From Candidatus Nanohaloarchaea archaeon (GTDB lineage: Archaea; Nanohalarchaeota; Nanosalinia; Nanosalinales; Nanosalinaceae), in NCBI GenBank assembly GCA_014297435.1, contig JACOQA010000003.1:124001-188000 (forward strand): a DNA stretch of 64,000 nucleotides. The letters are read 5' to 3'. How positions within the stretch are numbered: the first letter of the stretch is position 1; each line of letters starts with the position of its first letter. Shown one piece after another: positions 42,196 to 50,987 of the stretch. The position numbers and the translations under genes were made by a program. Under the pieces are notes generated by a model that was not told the origin of the DNA, made no database searches, and saw nothing but the letters and a program-made list of their open reading frames with translations.

Positions 42196-43515
42196 ATGGT
42201 CGCACCCGTTCCCAACACGATGGCAGCAGGCGACCCTAACGACTTCGACGAAAAACTGGCAAGCTCAATACAGAAGATAAAGACCTCCGACCAAATAAGC
42301 GAACACAACAAAGATGTTCTACTCGACTTCCACCAATTTCTAGAAGAAGACGGCTTATCTACAGGAAGAATTGAAAGGCCTCTTACTATCTGGAGAATTA
42401 TACTGGTTCAGGGAAAAGAAGATTTCAAGCTAGATGAACCAGCAGAAGAAGACATCAAACGAGTAGCAAAGAAGATCACGAACGGCGATCGAGAAGATGA
42501 AGACTTAATAGACGGAAAAGACAGAATTAAAGAAATGTCCGTAGGAACGCAAAGAGAGTATCTAAAAGCTGTAAGAAAACTTGTTACAGGATACCTTGAG
42601 GATCGTAAAAGCAACTTCAAAGGTGAAAACCTGATTAACTTCACTCTTCCAAGCGAAGAAAAGCTACTGGAACCAGAAAAACTGCCACGCCCAGAACATA
42701 TAGAACAAATGCTGAATAATGTAGAGAGCCTGAAGGTTAGAAACAAGGCTCTCATAATGACTCTATGGGGTTCAGGTGGAAGAATATCGGAAGTGCTTAG
42801 CCTGAAATGGAAAGATGTTAACCTCTCAGACCAAGGCGGAATACTTCACTTCAGAGATACAAAGAGAGGCGGCAAGAACAAGAAAACACATCGAAAAGTC
42901 CCTCTACTCGAAGGATATATTTACCTCCAACAGCTAAGAAACCATCACGAAGACGCAGATGACCCAGAAGGATTTGTATTCCAGAACAGCCAGACAGGCG
43001 AACAACTCAAATCCTCAGCAGTCCGCAGACTACTTAATAGAATCCAAGAGAGGACAGAAATGCCTGAAGAAATACGGACTAATCCGCACGCTATCCGTAA
43101 AGGTAAAGCTCGATACCTAGCGATGAAGGGATGGGAATACACCGACCTGTGTAAATTCTTCGGCTGGGAACTTGGAAGCTCAGTGCCAAAACGCTACATT
43201 AGACTCGCTGACGGAGACCTACAAATGAGAGCCAAAAAATTCTCCCGCAACCACAGAGTAGAGGAAGAAGAACTCAAAGAAGGCTACCACTTCGAACCCG
43301 TAAAGTGCCCTAGTTGCGGAGAACTACAGAGATGGGACAACAACACCTGCGAATGTGGAGAAGAGCTTACGGAAAGTGCCTACTTCGACCATGTCCGCAT
43401 CGAAGAAACCACGCAGAAACTGCAGGCAGAAATTATCAAAGACCAGGTAGGACTCGACGACGAGCAAATAAATGAAAAGGCGAAGGAACTGGTCAAGGAG
43501 GCGAAGACACTGTAA
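42196..43515 (+). CDS. Tyrosine recombinase with C-terminal zinc ribbon
   Basis: 439 residues (ATG 42220 is an alternative start). Core-binding domain LDFHQFLEEDGLSTGRIERPL, catalytic domain with Arg in SGGRISEVLSLKWKD, HxxR in HAIRKGKARYLAMKG, FFGW and the nucleophile in PKRYIRLADGD. Then CPSCGELQRWDNNTCECG forms a zinc ribbon and a charged coiled tail follows. This architecture is typical of archaeal integrated elements. Related to the provirus integrase at 7433. It lies 0.8 kb from the intron-bearing tRNA-Gln. Confidence 0.88.
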   Translation: MVAPVPNTMAAGDPNDFDEKLASSIQKIKTSDQISEHNKDVLLDFHQFLEEDGLSTGRIERPLTIWRIILVQGKEDFKLDEPAEEDIKRVAKKITNGDREDEDLIDGKDRIKEMSVGTQREYLKAVRKLVTGYLEDRKSNFKGENLINFTLPSEEKLLEPEKLPRPEHIEQMLNNVESLKVRNKALIMTLWGSGGRISEVLSLKWKDVNLSDQGGILHFRDTKRGGKNKKTHRKVPLLEGYIYLQQLRNHHEDADDPEGFVFQNSQTGEQLKSSAVRRLLNRIQERTEMPEEIRTNPHAIRKGKARYLAMKGWEYTDLCKFFGWELGSSVPKRYIRLADGDLQMRAKKFSRNHRVEEEELKEGYHFEPVKCPSCGELQRWDNNTCECGEELTESAYFDHVRIEETTQKLQAEIIKDQVGLDDEQINEKAKELVKEAKTL

Positions 43516-43572
43516 GTAGATAATAGTGCGATAATCCAAAGCTATTTGCTACTACCGACCAAACTACAACCT

Positions 43573-45027
43573 ATGCCTGACACAAACATCCCTACCGAGA
43601 TTATACTGGAATTCTTGGAAGAGCAAGACTCTGAAATACGAGAGCGATACCAGAAATTTCGTGAAACAGAGTTAGCAGACGACGAAATCAAAATGACTGC
43701 TCTCGATAGAATAGGGACAGGCGAAGAAAAAGAACTATTTCCATTCCTGCTAAATACAGAAATTGGTATTCAGCAGTTTCAAGCGAGAAACTTTGAACTC
43801 ATACCGACGGATTTCCTCTATTCCACAGGACTTTGCTTCTTCATATCAACCCTTGAAGACCACACCATAGTTAGCCCTAACGGAGAAGAACTAAATAGAA
43901 GCCTATCAGACTTATACGGAGCAGAAATAATCTCCGACCCAGAAGATTTCTGGAATGTCTACTACGAAATGGAAGTCGCAAACACGCTTGTAAATGGAGG
44001 ACTTAAGGCATACCCTATCGATGAAACTGCTGTAGAAGGAAATGGTGCGGATGTCCTGGTGAGAGAAAACGGAAGAGAGTTCTGGGTAGAATGCAAGAAC
44101 AAAAGGAAATCAACACCTCACGAGTGGGATTTGGAAAGGTTAAGCAAGGAAGTAGCGGATTCTGTATGGAGAGACCACGACCTGCTTTCAAAAATTGGAG
44201 AAGACAGTTTTGCGGTTAAAATATCTGGCTCGGACGATTTTTCCGACGAAATCTTAAACAACCAACAGAATCGGCAGAAGTTCATCGAACTCGCAAGCGA
44301 AAAAGTCTCAAATCTGATTGAAAATAGAAAATCAGATACTAAAATAGAATTCAAAGGATTCTCCCTCAAAATAGAGCTTATAGATTACTATGAGGGACGC
44401 TATAAAGTGGTGCTTGAGTCTGAACAAATGGAAGCTCTAAATAATAGAGGTAAGGTAGAAAAGGTCGTCAATCCTTTCCAGCACTTGGATTTCAACCCAG
44501 ATGTTTTGGACGGAAACGGGCACGCCTATCCTTATATGGAAAAAACGGATAATGGAGAGGCTGTAGAAATATTCAACGCCTGTGCTTTCGTCCTTGATAT
44601 CCCGTGGGATATACCATATCACCGCTGGGTCTACTCCACAATCAAAGATGTTAGAAAGCAGCACTCCGACCATTCTAACCTAATTATTTTCACGAAGATT
44701 CCTACTGGAGTGGTGAAGCAAATGATGAGGGAAGACGCTTCAGAACCTAATCATAATGGAGACATAGTCAAGAAGTGGGAAAGGCTTGAAGAAAAGATTA
44801 TAGGCATATTTGGTCAAACTGACAGAGTTAAAGCCGTAGTTCTTACAACAGATATTGTTCAAGTAAGAGGGAAAAGTCAAAATCTCAGGAATCCTGTGAA
44901 ACCTATCTACAATAGAAATGTTAAAGACCAGATACCAGACAAATTAGTTGAGATTTTGGATGACAAGCCTCAGATAGAGAATACATTAAGAAACGCTAAG
45001 CTCGATGGTATACCTAAAGAGCGTTAA
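43573..45027 (+). CDS. PD-(D/E)XK nuclease-like protein, possible defence protein
   Basis: 484 residues from ATG 43573 (the track starts at TTG 43546). Centre: helix FWNVYYEMEVANTLVNGGLKAYPI, then GADVLVRENGREFWVECKNKR, a clear D...ExK restriction-endonuclease-like active site at about residues 165-185. Flanks are unassigned; the C-terminal half contains NACAFVLDIPWDIPYHRW and LIIFTKIPTGVVKQMMRE. It directly follows the integrase and is likely cargo of the element; anti-invader cleavage is inference. Confidence 0.65.
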   Translation: MPDTNIPTEIILEFLEEQDSEIRERYQKFRETELADDEIKMTALDRIGTGEEKELFPFLLNTEIGIQQFQARNFELIPTDFLYSTGLCFFISTLEDHTIVSPNGEELNRSLSDLYGAEIISDPEDFWNVYYEMEVANTLVNGGLKAYPIDETAVEGNGADVLVRENGREFWVECKNKRKSTPHEWDLERLSKEVADSVWRDHDLLSKIGEDSFAVKISGSDDFSDEILNNQQNRQKFIELASEKVSNLIENRKSDTKIEFKGFSLKIELIDYYEGRYKVVLESEQMEALNNRGKVEKVVNPFQHLDFNPDVLDGNGHAYPYMEKTDNGEAVEIFNACAFVLDIPWDIPYHRWVYSTIKDVRKQHSDHSNLIIFTKIPTGVVKQMMREDASEPNHNGDIVKKWERLEEKIIGIFGQTDRVKAVVLTTDIVQVRGKSQNLRNPVKPIYNRNVKDQIPDKLVEILDDKPQIENTLRNAKLDGIPKER

Positions 45028-45257
45028 ATTATGTCATAGATGTCGATCCCCCATTTCTCACATTTTTTCTTTAATTCCGTGGCCTGTTTACGGACTTCCT
45101 TTTCCTTTTCCTTTCGAAGCTGTCTGTGCCTGTCCATCTCCTCGACAGCAGTATGATATGCTTCTCCGACCTGCTTATTGCCCAGGTTGTTCTTCTCCAG
45201 CAGCTTCTTGTCGGTCTTGGTGATGTGGATGCTTGTTGTGCCTGTGTCAAAGCCCAT
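45024..45257 (-). CDS. Small basic coiled protein, DNA-binding-like
   Basis: 77 residues: an N-terminal GFDTGTTSIHITKTDKKLLEKNNLGNK resembles the start of short haloarchaeal regulators, followed by a coiled coil (HRQLRKEKEKEVRKQATELKKKCEKWG). Converges on the nuclease gene with a 4-base overlap. Function unknown. Confidence 0.5.
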   Translation of the reverse strand: MGFDTGTTSIHITKTDKKLLEKNNLGNKQVGEAYHTAVEEMDRHRQLRKEKEKEVRKQATELKKKCEKWGIDIYDII

Positions 45258-45494
45258 AGAAAGTCAGACCGTATATTAGGCCTTAAACCTAATGGGTTGA
45301 AACAGAAAAACCAATTTTAGAAAACTCCTTTCAGCCAAATGCCTGGAAAAGCTACAGAAGAAAGGTTGAAACTGCTACAATTACCAAGGTAGATACACTG
45401 AAAGAGGGTAGAAAACTGCGAACCTAATACCTTCCGAAGCTCCAGACCTAATAGAATCACGGTTTCCCGTAAACAGTTCTATGCTTCAGCTAGT

Positions 45495-46883
45495 TCAAGA
45501 TACTTTCTCGTACGAACCTATTCCTGCTTCTGCTGCTATGTCTAATCCTTCGTTGTCGCTGGTCATGAATAGTCTGCCCTGTGAATTGTATTCTATCCAT
45601 TTTCTGTCGAAGATGTAGGTGTCGAGTTCTTCTCTTACTTCTCTGGCTTCTGCCATCACATCGTGGTCTTCCATCATTTCTTCTACTTCATCTTCGCTCG
45701 GGCTGCCGACTTCGACATCTTCTGCATACCAGCCTTCAGAACTCATATCAGTTTTCATAGACTGTCTGATGTAGCTTTCAGTATATTCGTCTTCCATCCC
45801 TTCTGCTACTGTTTCTCTCAAGACATCGGCAGCTTCAAGCTTCATCAAGGCAGGTATAGCGTTGTCGTTGACATGGTATGAGCCTTCTATTTCAGAGAAA
45901 GTGTCTTCTATCTCTGGTGCTAACTTGACAGCTTGGTTGATTGTCTGTTCTGCGTATTCTTCTGGTGTGAGGTTGTAGTCGAATGCTTCCAGAAGTTCTT
46001 CTCCGAGTTGTTCAGCTTTTCCTCTGTATTCGTCTATGTGCTGGTTGATATGGTTTAGTCTCTTTTCTTTCATCCATCTGGGTGCGTCATGGTCTGATTC
46101 TGCCCAGGGCATTCCACTTTCTGTTGTTACAGGTTCTTTTTCCAGAATACGGTCTTCATCCTTTCTTGCGATATTATCCATTAAGTCCGGGACTTCATTC
46201 CATTCTTCCATGTCTGCGTGGAATGGTGCTACTGCTCTTGCTATGTCTGTTCCTGTGGTTCTTTGTATGTATTCGTTGCTGAATTCTGCACTTCTTACGG
46301 ACTCATTTCTTTTGTTTCGAATTATTTCTCGGTAGAACTGTTCTGTTCCTGGTTCTACATCGAATGTTGGTATGTTTTCGTTTCGGTTTAGCCAGGCTTC
46401 TATTGGTCCTTCTGGAATGGATTCTACGGTTTCTGCTGGCATATTGACTCGGAGCATGTGGTTCTGGTCATCGTGCCTATAGTCTACGGTGAACCCTGTG
46501 ATTGACATTTCTTCAGGTCGTGAAGCGTATTTTTCTGCTATTGTAGTGTGGTCTGCTACTTCTTCGGCTATCTCTTTTAGGAATGGTTGGACTCTTTGTG
46601 GTGGTCCGTCTTCCCATTCTTCTTCTGACCATTCTTCGTTCCAGTCGAGGTCTGGGTCTGCTGCTTTCACATCGCCCAGCATTTTTCGGATGTGGGCTTT
46701 CATCAATCTGTCTTTTTCTTGTTCTGGATTTTCAAGACTATTACGCCGAGCTTGAACTGCGTTAACTGTGTTGTCTAAGTTTTGTGAGAACTTGTCGTCT
46801 GACATTAGTCGATGCCAGCTTGGGTGCTGTTCTAACGGCTGGAAGTAGCCGTTTATGTCTTCTCTCGTTAAATCCAGAATCAT
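45495..46883 (-). CDS. Large acidic protein of unknown function in the island
   Basis: 462 residues, helical and very acidic, no signal peptide, membrane span or recognised motif. Segments such as WNEEWSEEEWEDGPPQRVQPF and EVGSPSEDEVEEMMEDHDVM show the bias. Codon choice (many NNT and TCT/GTT codons) looks different from the ribosomal neighbours. It follows the 186-residue gene upstream on the same strand (58-base gap), so both may form an operon of the element. Confidence 0.6.
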   Translation of the reverse strand: MILDLTREDINGYFQPLEQHPSWHRLMSDDKFSQNLDNTVNAVQARRNSLENPEQEKDRLMKAHIRKMLGDVKAADPDLDWNEEWSEEEWEDGPPQRVQPFLKEIAEEVADHTTIAEKYASRPEEMSITGFTVDYRHDDQNHMLRVNMPAETVESIPEGPIEAWLNRNENIPTFDVEPGTEQFYREIIRNKRNESVRSAEFSNEYIQRTTGTDIARAVAPFHADMEEWNEVPDLMDNIARKDEDRILEKEPVTTESGMPWAESDHDAPRWMKEKRLNHINQHIDEYRGKAEQLGEELLEAFDYNLTPEEYAEQTINQAVKLAPEIEDTFSEIEGSYHVNDNAIPALMKLEAADVLRETVAEGMEDEYTESYIRQSMKTDMSSEGWYAEDVEVGSPSEDEVEEMMEDHDVMAEAREVREELDTYIFDRKWIEYNSQGRLFMTSDNEGLDIAAEAGIGSYEKVS

Positions 46884-46941
46884 CTTTCTTCACCTTATTT
46901 TTTGTTGTGGAGAGTGATTACTACTTGTTCAATTCTCTGCA

Positions 46942-47502
46942 TTATTCTCCTACAGTCCAAGACCTTTCTCCTGTAACTTCTTCCCGTGCATCTTTAACAC
47001 TCATTCCTTCTTCAACAAGTTCCATAATCTCTCGATGTTCTGGGTTGATGTCTATGTCCGGGCTTGGAAGTTCGATGCCGTGTTCTTCGTAAGCTGCTTT
47101 TCTCACATCAAGGTATCTTCTCTTGGCATCGTATGCATTTTCGGTATCAGGCCAGTCGTTTTCTGTAAAGTCTTCCATTACTTGTCTCTCTGGGTCTTCA
47201 TCCCCTGCTGTTACTGGTCTTTGCCCAGCAAGGAACTCTGCTCCTGAGTCGTATCCATGTTCCTCAAGCAGTTCTCCGAACTCGTCAATTACATCGTGTT
47301 CTTGAAGCTGCTCACTAACTTCGTCCAAAGCTTCATCGAGTTCTTCGTAAACCTCTTTAGCCTTTTCGGCAGGTCTTTTGACATGTTCTTCATCAACTTC
47401 TCCTTCATCATACATCTCAAGACGGCTTTCAACTTCACCTGTATAGAACTCTAATTCATCTGCTGTTTCGTCCAAGTATTCTTGTTCAACGAAGTCTGCC
47501 AT
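46942..47502 (-). CDS. Acidic helical protein of unknown function in the island
   Basis: 186 residues. Coiled-coil-like N-terminal half (ETADELEFYTGEVESRLEMYDEGEVDEEHVKRPAEKAKEVYEELDE) and a C-terminal segment with MSVKDAREEVTGE. No family recognised. First gene of a two-gene minus-strand unit with 45495-46883. Confidence 0.6.
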   Translation of the reverse strand: MADFVEQEYLDETADELEFYTGEVESRLEMYDEGEVDEEHVKRPAEKAKEVYEELDEALDEVSEQLQEHDVIDEFGELLEEHGYDSGAEFLAGQRPVTAGDEDPERQVMEDFTENDWPDTENAYDAKRRYLDVRKAAYEEHGIELPSPDIDINPEHREIMELVEEGMSVKDAREEVTGERSWTVGE

Positions 47503-47865
47503 ATTGTGACTTTAAAGTGGCAAAATCTTTTAAGTGCTTCCCTACGAAAGGGAGTTCTTCTGTAACTTTATAATGAAAACAGGAGAGAAAACACCTGTGA
47601 GGCTCTGAAAAGAGCTTTTTGGAGAATGATAATTATGTTAGAAGAATTAATCCAAAATACAGAACGAGTTGTTTCTGAAAGCCAAAGTGGCTTGATCCTC
47701 ATCAAAGCATTCTACTTGCTCGAAATAACTCATAAACTCTAATTTTAACCAAAAAATTTAAACGTTATCTTGAGGTGGCAACATAAACGGATCTTGGAGT
47801 CAATTCTCCTAGCTCAACAGCTAGAGTAACTCATTTGTATAAAGATTCCAAACCCGAAATAGTTT
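47503..47865. other. Island boundary: terminator-like hairpin and tiny frame
   Basis: 363 bases without a firm gene. GCTCT-GAAA-AGAGC-TTTTT (47602-47620) is a compact hairpin with a T tract on the plus strand, preceded by ACAGG/CCTGT pairing and a TATA-like CTTTATAA (47566-47573). A 35-codon frame at 47635-47742 (MLEELIQNTERVV start) follows. Either a very small RNA ends here or the hairpin closes transcription entering from outside. Nothing else is seen up to the parvulin promoter. Confidence 0.35.
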
Positions 47866-48147
47866 ATGACAGAAGTACGTGCATCACACATCCTTGTAGA
47901 TAACGAAGAACACGCCAAGCAGCTAAAACTGAAGATTGACAGGGACGAAGCCAGTTTTGAAGATCTGGCGAAAGAACATTCCGACTGCCCTTCAAGCGAG
48001 AAAGGTGGCGACCTAGGCTTCTTCGGAAGAGGGAAGATGGCGAAACCCTTCGAAAGAAAAGCATTCGAGCTTGACGAAGGAGAAATTTCCGATCCTGTAG
48101 AGACCCAGTTCGGATGGCACCTCATTAAGAAGACCGGGGAGAAATAA
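47866..48147 (+). CDS. Parvulin-type peptidyl-prolyl isomerase
   Basis: 93 residues, a single free-standing parvulin domain: VRASHILVDNEEHAKQL, FEDLAKEHSDCPSSEKGGDLGFFGRGKMAKPFERKAFELDEGEISDPVETQFGWHLIKK. Assists protein folding at prolyl bonds in the cytoplasm. Sits directly before the S13 operon with a separate promoter. Confidence 0.93.
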   Translation: MTEVRASHILVDNEEHAKQLKLKIDRDEASFEDLAKEHSDCPSSEKGGDLGFFGRGKMAKPFERKAFELDEGEISDPVETQFGWHLIKKTGEK

Positions 48148-48199
48148 ACCCGGTCCACCTTTATAAAATTTAACAGAGATTCATGGAGTACGGGTTATC

Positions 48200-48685
48200 A
48201 TGTCTGAAACACAGGAAGTTGTAAGGATCGCCAGAACCGGAATCGACGGCACCAAGCCTGTCGGAAAAGCACTGACAGGACTAAAAGGAGTAGGTGACAT
48301 GTACGCTAACGCAGTCGCCGAGAACCTTGACGTCGACGAAGATCAGAAAATGGGAGACCTATCTGAAGAAAAAATTGACGAAATTGAAGAAATGCTAAAG
48401 AACCCTGACCAGTTAGAACTACCAAACTGGATCAGGAACAGAAGAAAAGAAAGAGAAACTGGCGAAAACAACCACCTTATTGAGTCTGACCTTGAACTGA
48501 AAGAAGAGTTCGATATCAGAAGGATGAAGGAGATTGAATCCTACAAAGGTTGGAGACACCAAAACGGACTTCCTGTACGCGGACAGAAGACAAAATCCTC
48601 ATTCAGATCCGGTTCAAAGATCGGAGTCTCACGTGCAAGACTTCAGGAAGAAGCCTCAGAGGGAGGCGGCGGAGACGAGGAATAG
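48200..48685 (+). CDS. rps13: Small-subunit ribosomal protein S13 (uS13)
   Basis: 161 residues. Contacts the large subunit and P-site tRNA. Pattern: VVRIARTGIDGTKPVGKALTGLKGVGDMYANAVAE with helix-two-turn-helix, and the C-terminal IESYKGWRHQNGLPVRGQKTKSSFR. First of the S13-S4-S11-RpoD group. Confidence 0.95.
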   Translation: MSETQEVVRIARTGIDGTKPVGKALTGLKGVGDMYANAVAENLDVDEDQKMGDLSEEKIDEIEEMLKNPDQLELPNWIRNRRKERETGENNHLIESDLELKEEFDIRRMKEIESYKGWRHQNGLPVRGQKTKSSFRSGSKIGVSRARLQEEASEGGGGDEE

Positions 48686-48696
48686 AGGTGTAAAAA

Positions 48697-49245
48697 ATGG
48701 TAAAGAAACTAAAACAACAGTACGAGACACCGAACGAAGGATGGAGCGAAGAAAGAATCAACAAGGAAGACCAGCTCCTAGAAGAATACGGACTGAAAAA
48801 CAAGAGAGAAGTATACAAGGCAGAATCCAAGCTAAGAGGATTCAGAAGAGAAGCAAGAAAACTGATTGCTTCCGAAGACGAGGACAGAAGACAGGATCTC
48901 GTCAGAAAAACTCACTCGCTCGGACTCATCAAAGAGGACGGCGGGCTTGAAGACATTCTAACACTCAATACTACAGACCTTCTTGACCGAAGGCTTCAGA
49001 CAGCTGTCGAGAGAAAAGGCTTCGCAGACACAGCACTCGAAGCAAGACAGCTTGTCAACCACGGACACGTTGAAATTGAAGGGGACAGAGTAACTGTTCC
49101 AGGCTACCTTCTTACACAGGAAGAAGAGAAGAAAGTCACAGTAGAACTTCCAGAACCAGAGGAAGAACCTGAAGAAGTTGAGGAAGAGGTTGAAGAGGAA
49201 TCTGAAACCGAAGAGAACGAAGAAGACGAGGAGGCTGAAGAATAA
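48697..49245 (+). CDS. rps4: Small-subunit ribosomal protein S4 (uS4)
   Basis: 182 residues. Nucleates 16S assembly. S4 domain in [43 protein letters not shown]-terminal [35 protein letters not shown] is archaeal. It ends in a Glu-rich tail of about 30 residues. Last base is shared with the S11 start. Confidence 0.95.
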   Translation: MVKKLKQQYETPNEGWSEERINKEDQLLEEYGLKNKREVYKAESKLRGFRREARKLIASEDEDRRQDLVRKTHSLGLIKEDGGLEDILTLNTTDLLDRRLQTAVERKGFADTALEARQLVNHGHVEIEGDRVTVPGYLLTQEEEKKVTVELPEPEEEPEEVEEEVEEESETEENEEDEEAEE

Positions 49246-49628
49246 TGACAAAGAAAGGTATCGTAAACATCTACTCAAGCTTCAACAACACAATAATCCA
49301 CATCACAGACGGAACCGGAGCTGAAACAATTTCCAGAATTTCAGCAGGAATGGTTACTGACAAAGGAAGACTACAGGGAAGCCCTTTCCCAGCTATGAAG
49401 GCAGCTAAACAGGGAGTCGAGGAAGCTCTTGAGAAAGGAATCGAGAAGGTCGATATCCAGGTTAGAGCTCCCGGCGGACAGAAGCAGAAGATGCCAGGTA
49501 AAGGAGCTCAGCCAGCAATCAGAGCTATCTCAAGATCCGATCTAGAAGTCGGAAATATTGAGGATGTTACTCCTGTACCTCACGACGGATGCAAATCCAA
49601 GGGAGGAAAGAGAGGAAGAAGGGTCTAA
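49245..49628 (+). CDS. rps11: Small-subunit ribosomal protein S11 (uS11)
   Basis: 127 residues. Platform protein near the E-site mRNA. Sequence: [33 protein letters not shown] and [55 protein letters not shown]. Between S4 and RpoD as usual. Confidence 0.96.
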   Translation: MTKKGIVNIYSSFNNTIIHITDGTGAETISRISAGMVTDKGRLQGSPFPAMKAAKQGVEEALEKGIEKVDIQVRAPGGQKQKMPGKGAQPAIRAISRSDLEVGNIEDVTPVPHDGCKSKGGKRGRRV

Positions 49629-49631
49629 AAA

Positions 49632-50204
49632 ATGGATATTGAGACCGTTGAAGAAACTGATGACGTTTTGAAACTTGAAGTTTCTGGGATCAACGAAGCC
49701 ATCGCAAACTCTCTAAGAAGGGCGATGATGGTCAAAGTCCCTACACTCGCAGTTGAAGAGCTTGATATTAATTCTAACGAATCAGCTCTCTACGATGAAA
49801 TGCTTGCAAACAGAGTAGGACAGGTGCCTTTTACCATCCCTCAAAATGTAGACGAGGAAGACACGGTTCATATCGCACTTACTCAGGAAGGTCCTGGAAC
49901 AGTTCTCGCCGAAGATCTTAAAGCGGATAACGATGAAGCTGAGCCTGTTAATCCTGAAGCAGTTATCGTAGATCTCAAAGAAGATCAGAAAGTTGATTTT
50001 GAGGCTACAGCAACCCTTGGAACAGGAGATGAGCACGCCAAACACCAGGGCGGAACAATAGGTTACGAGAAACTGGACGATGGAGAGTTCAGGTTTAGAA
50101 TCGAGTCGACTTCAGGTTACAGTAATGAGGAGCTTTTCGAGCAGGCTATCGAAGAGATCAGGAACGAGCTTGACGAGTTTGAAGAAGCTGTAGCCGAGCT
50201 TTAA
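49632..50204 (+). CDS. rpoD: RNA polymerase subunit D (Rpo3), short form
   Basis: 190 residues. Assembly platform of archaeal RNA polymerase, equivalent to alpha/Rpb3. Dimerisation region: LKLEVSGINEAIANSLRRAMMVKVPTLAVEELDI; second part YDEMLANRVGQVPF and C-terminal RFRIESTSGYSNEELFEQAIEEI. It has no Cys at all, so the iron-sulfur domain found in some archaeal RpoD is absent. L18e usually follows; here three other features intervene. Confidence 0.93.
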   Translation: MDIETVEETDDVLKLEVSGINEAIANSLRRAMMVKVPTLAVEELDINSNESALYDEMLANRVGQVPFTIPQNVDEEDTVHIALTQEGPGTVLAEDLKADNDEAEPVNPEAVIVDLKEDQKVDFEATATLGTGDEHAKHQGGTIGYEKLDDGEFRFRIESTSGYSNEELFEQAIEEIRNELDEFEEAVAEL

Positions 50205-50248
50205 CCTCATATCTATTTAACATTGTTCTCTAGTGTAATTGTTAGGCT

Positions 50249-50809
50249 ATGTCTTACGACGGAGAACGTGAAATTGTTACACCGCATGATCAAACACGTG
50301 TAGAAGATCTCGCGACCGATATATCCGGAGTCGGAATAGGAATGAGCTCCGAGCATTACGAAGTTGCGGAAGAATTTGATCCTGACCCCGGAGTCGTACC
50401 AATAGGAGGCTATGATCTGGACGATCTTGTTAAACATGAGATCGGAGAGATCCCGGGAGAGCTAAGACTTGTTAACGCAGATGAAGACAGGGCGATCTAC
50501 CAGGGAAGAGCTACCGAGGTAGACGTGACTGCTGATGAAGATGGTTTCATAATCGGATGTACTGTCGACCAGAGACTCGGTTATAATCATAACGCTCCTT
50601 TAGTGGAGGCTGATGAGGTTCCTCCGTTCGCAGAGGTCCTCCAAGGAGAAATAAACGAAGACAGAGGAAACCGTTACGAATGGCGCGTAGGACCCGGAGA
50701 GACGGAAGTACTCGATCAGACTTTCGACGATCTTGCGTATACCGACCAGGTTCTATCAGAAAACTCGCGCTTCCTTTCAAGATATGAGGTAGGACCCGAA
50801 GAAAAGTAG
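50249..50809 (+). CDS. Acidic protein of unknown function
   Basis: 186 residues, beta-rich by pattern (GELRLVNADEDRAIYQGRATEVDVTADEDGFIIGCTVD), no signal peptide and no recognised family. Placed between rpoD and tRNA-Leu with its own promoter-like stretch (CATATCTATTTAACATTG). Confidence 0.6.
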   Translation: MSYDGEREIVTPHDQTRVEDLATDISGVGIGMSSEHYEVAEEFDPDPGVVPIGGYDLDDLVKHEIGEIPGELRLVNADEDRAIYQGRATEVDVTADEDGFIIGCTVDQRLGYNHNAPLVEADEVPPFAEVLQGEINEDRGNRYEWRVGPGETEVLDQTFDDLAYTDQVLSENSRFLSRYEVGPEEK

Positions 50810-50860
50810 GTTCTTACCCTTCTTCTTTAACTCTTTAACCTCAGTTCTAATTTAGTAGAT

Positions 50861-50943
<83 letters not shown>

Positions 50944-50987
50944 AACTTGCTATATCTTTTTAACCAAGCTTCGACAATTCTCCGATA

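Noticed and set aside
45005-45320. Plus-strand frames at 45005-45223 and 45126-45320
   Set aside because: Antisense to the small coiled protein at 45024-45257, rich in Cys/Pro/Leu as expected of shadow frames.
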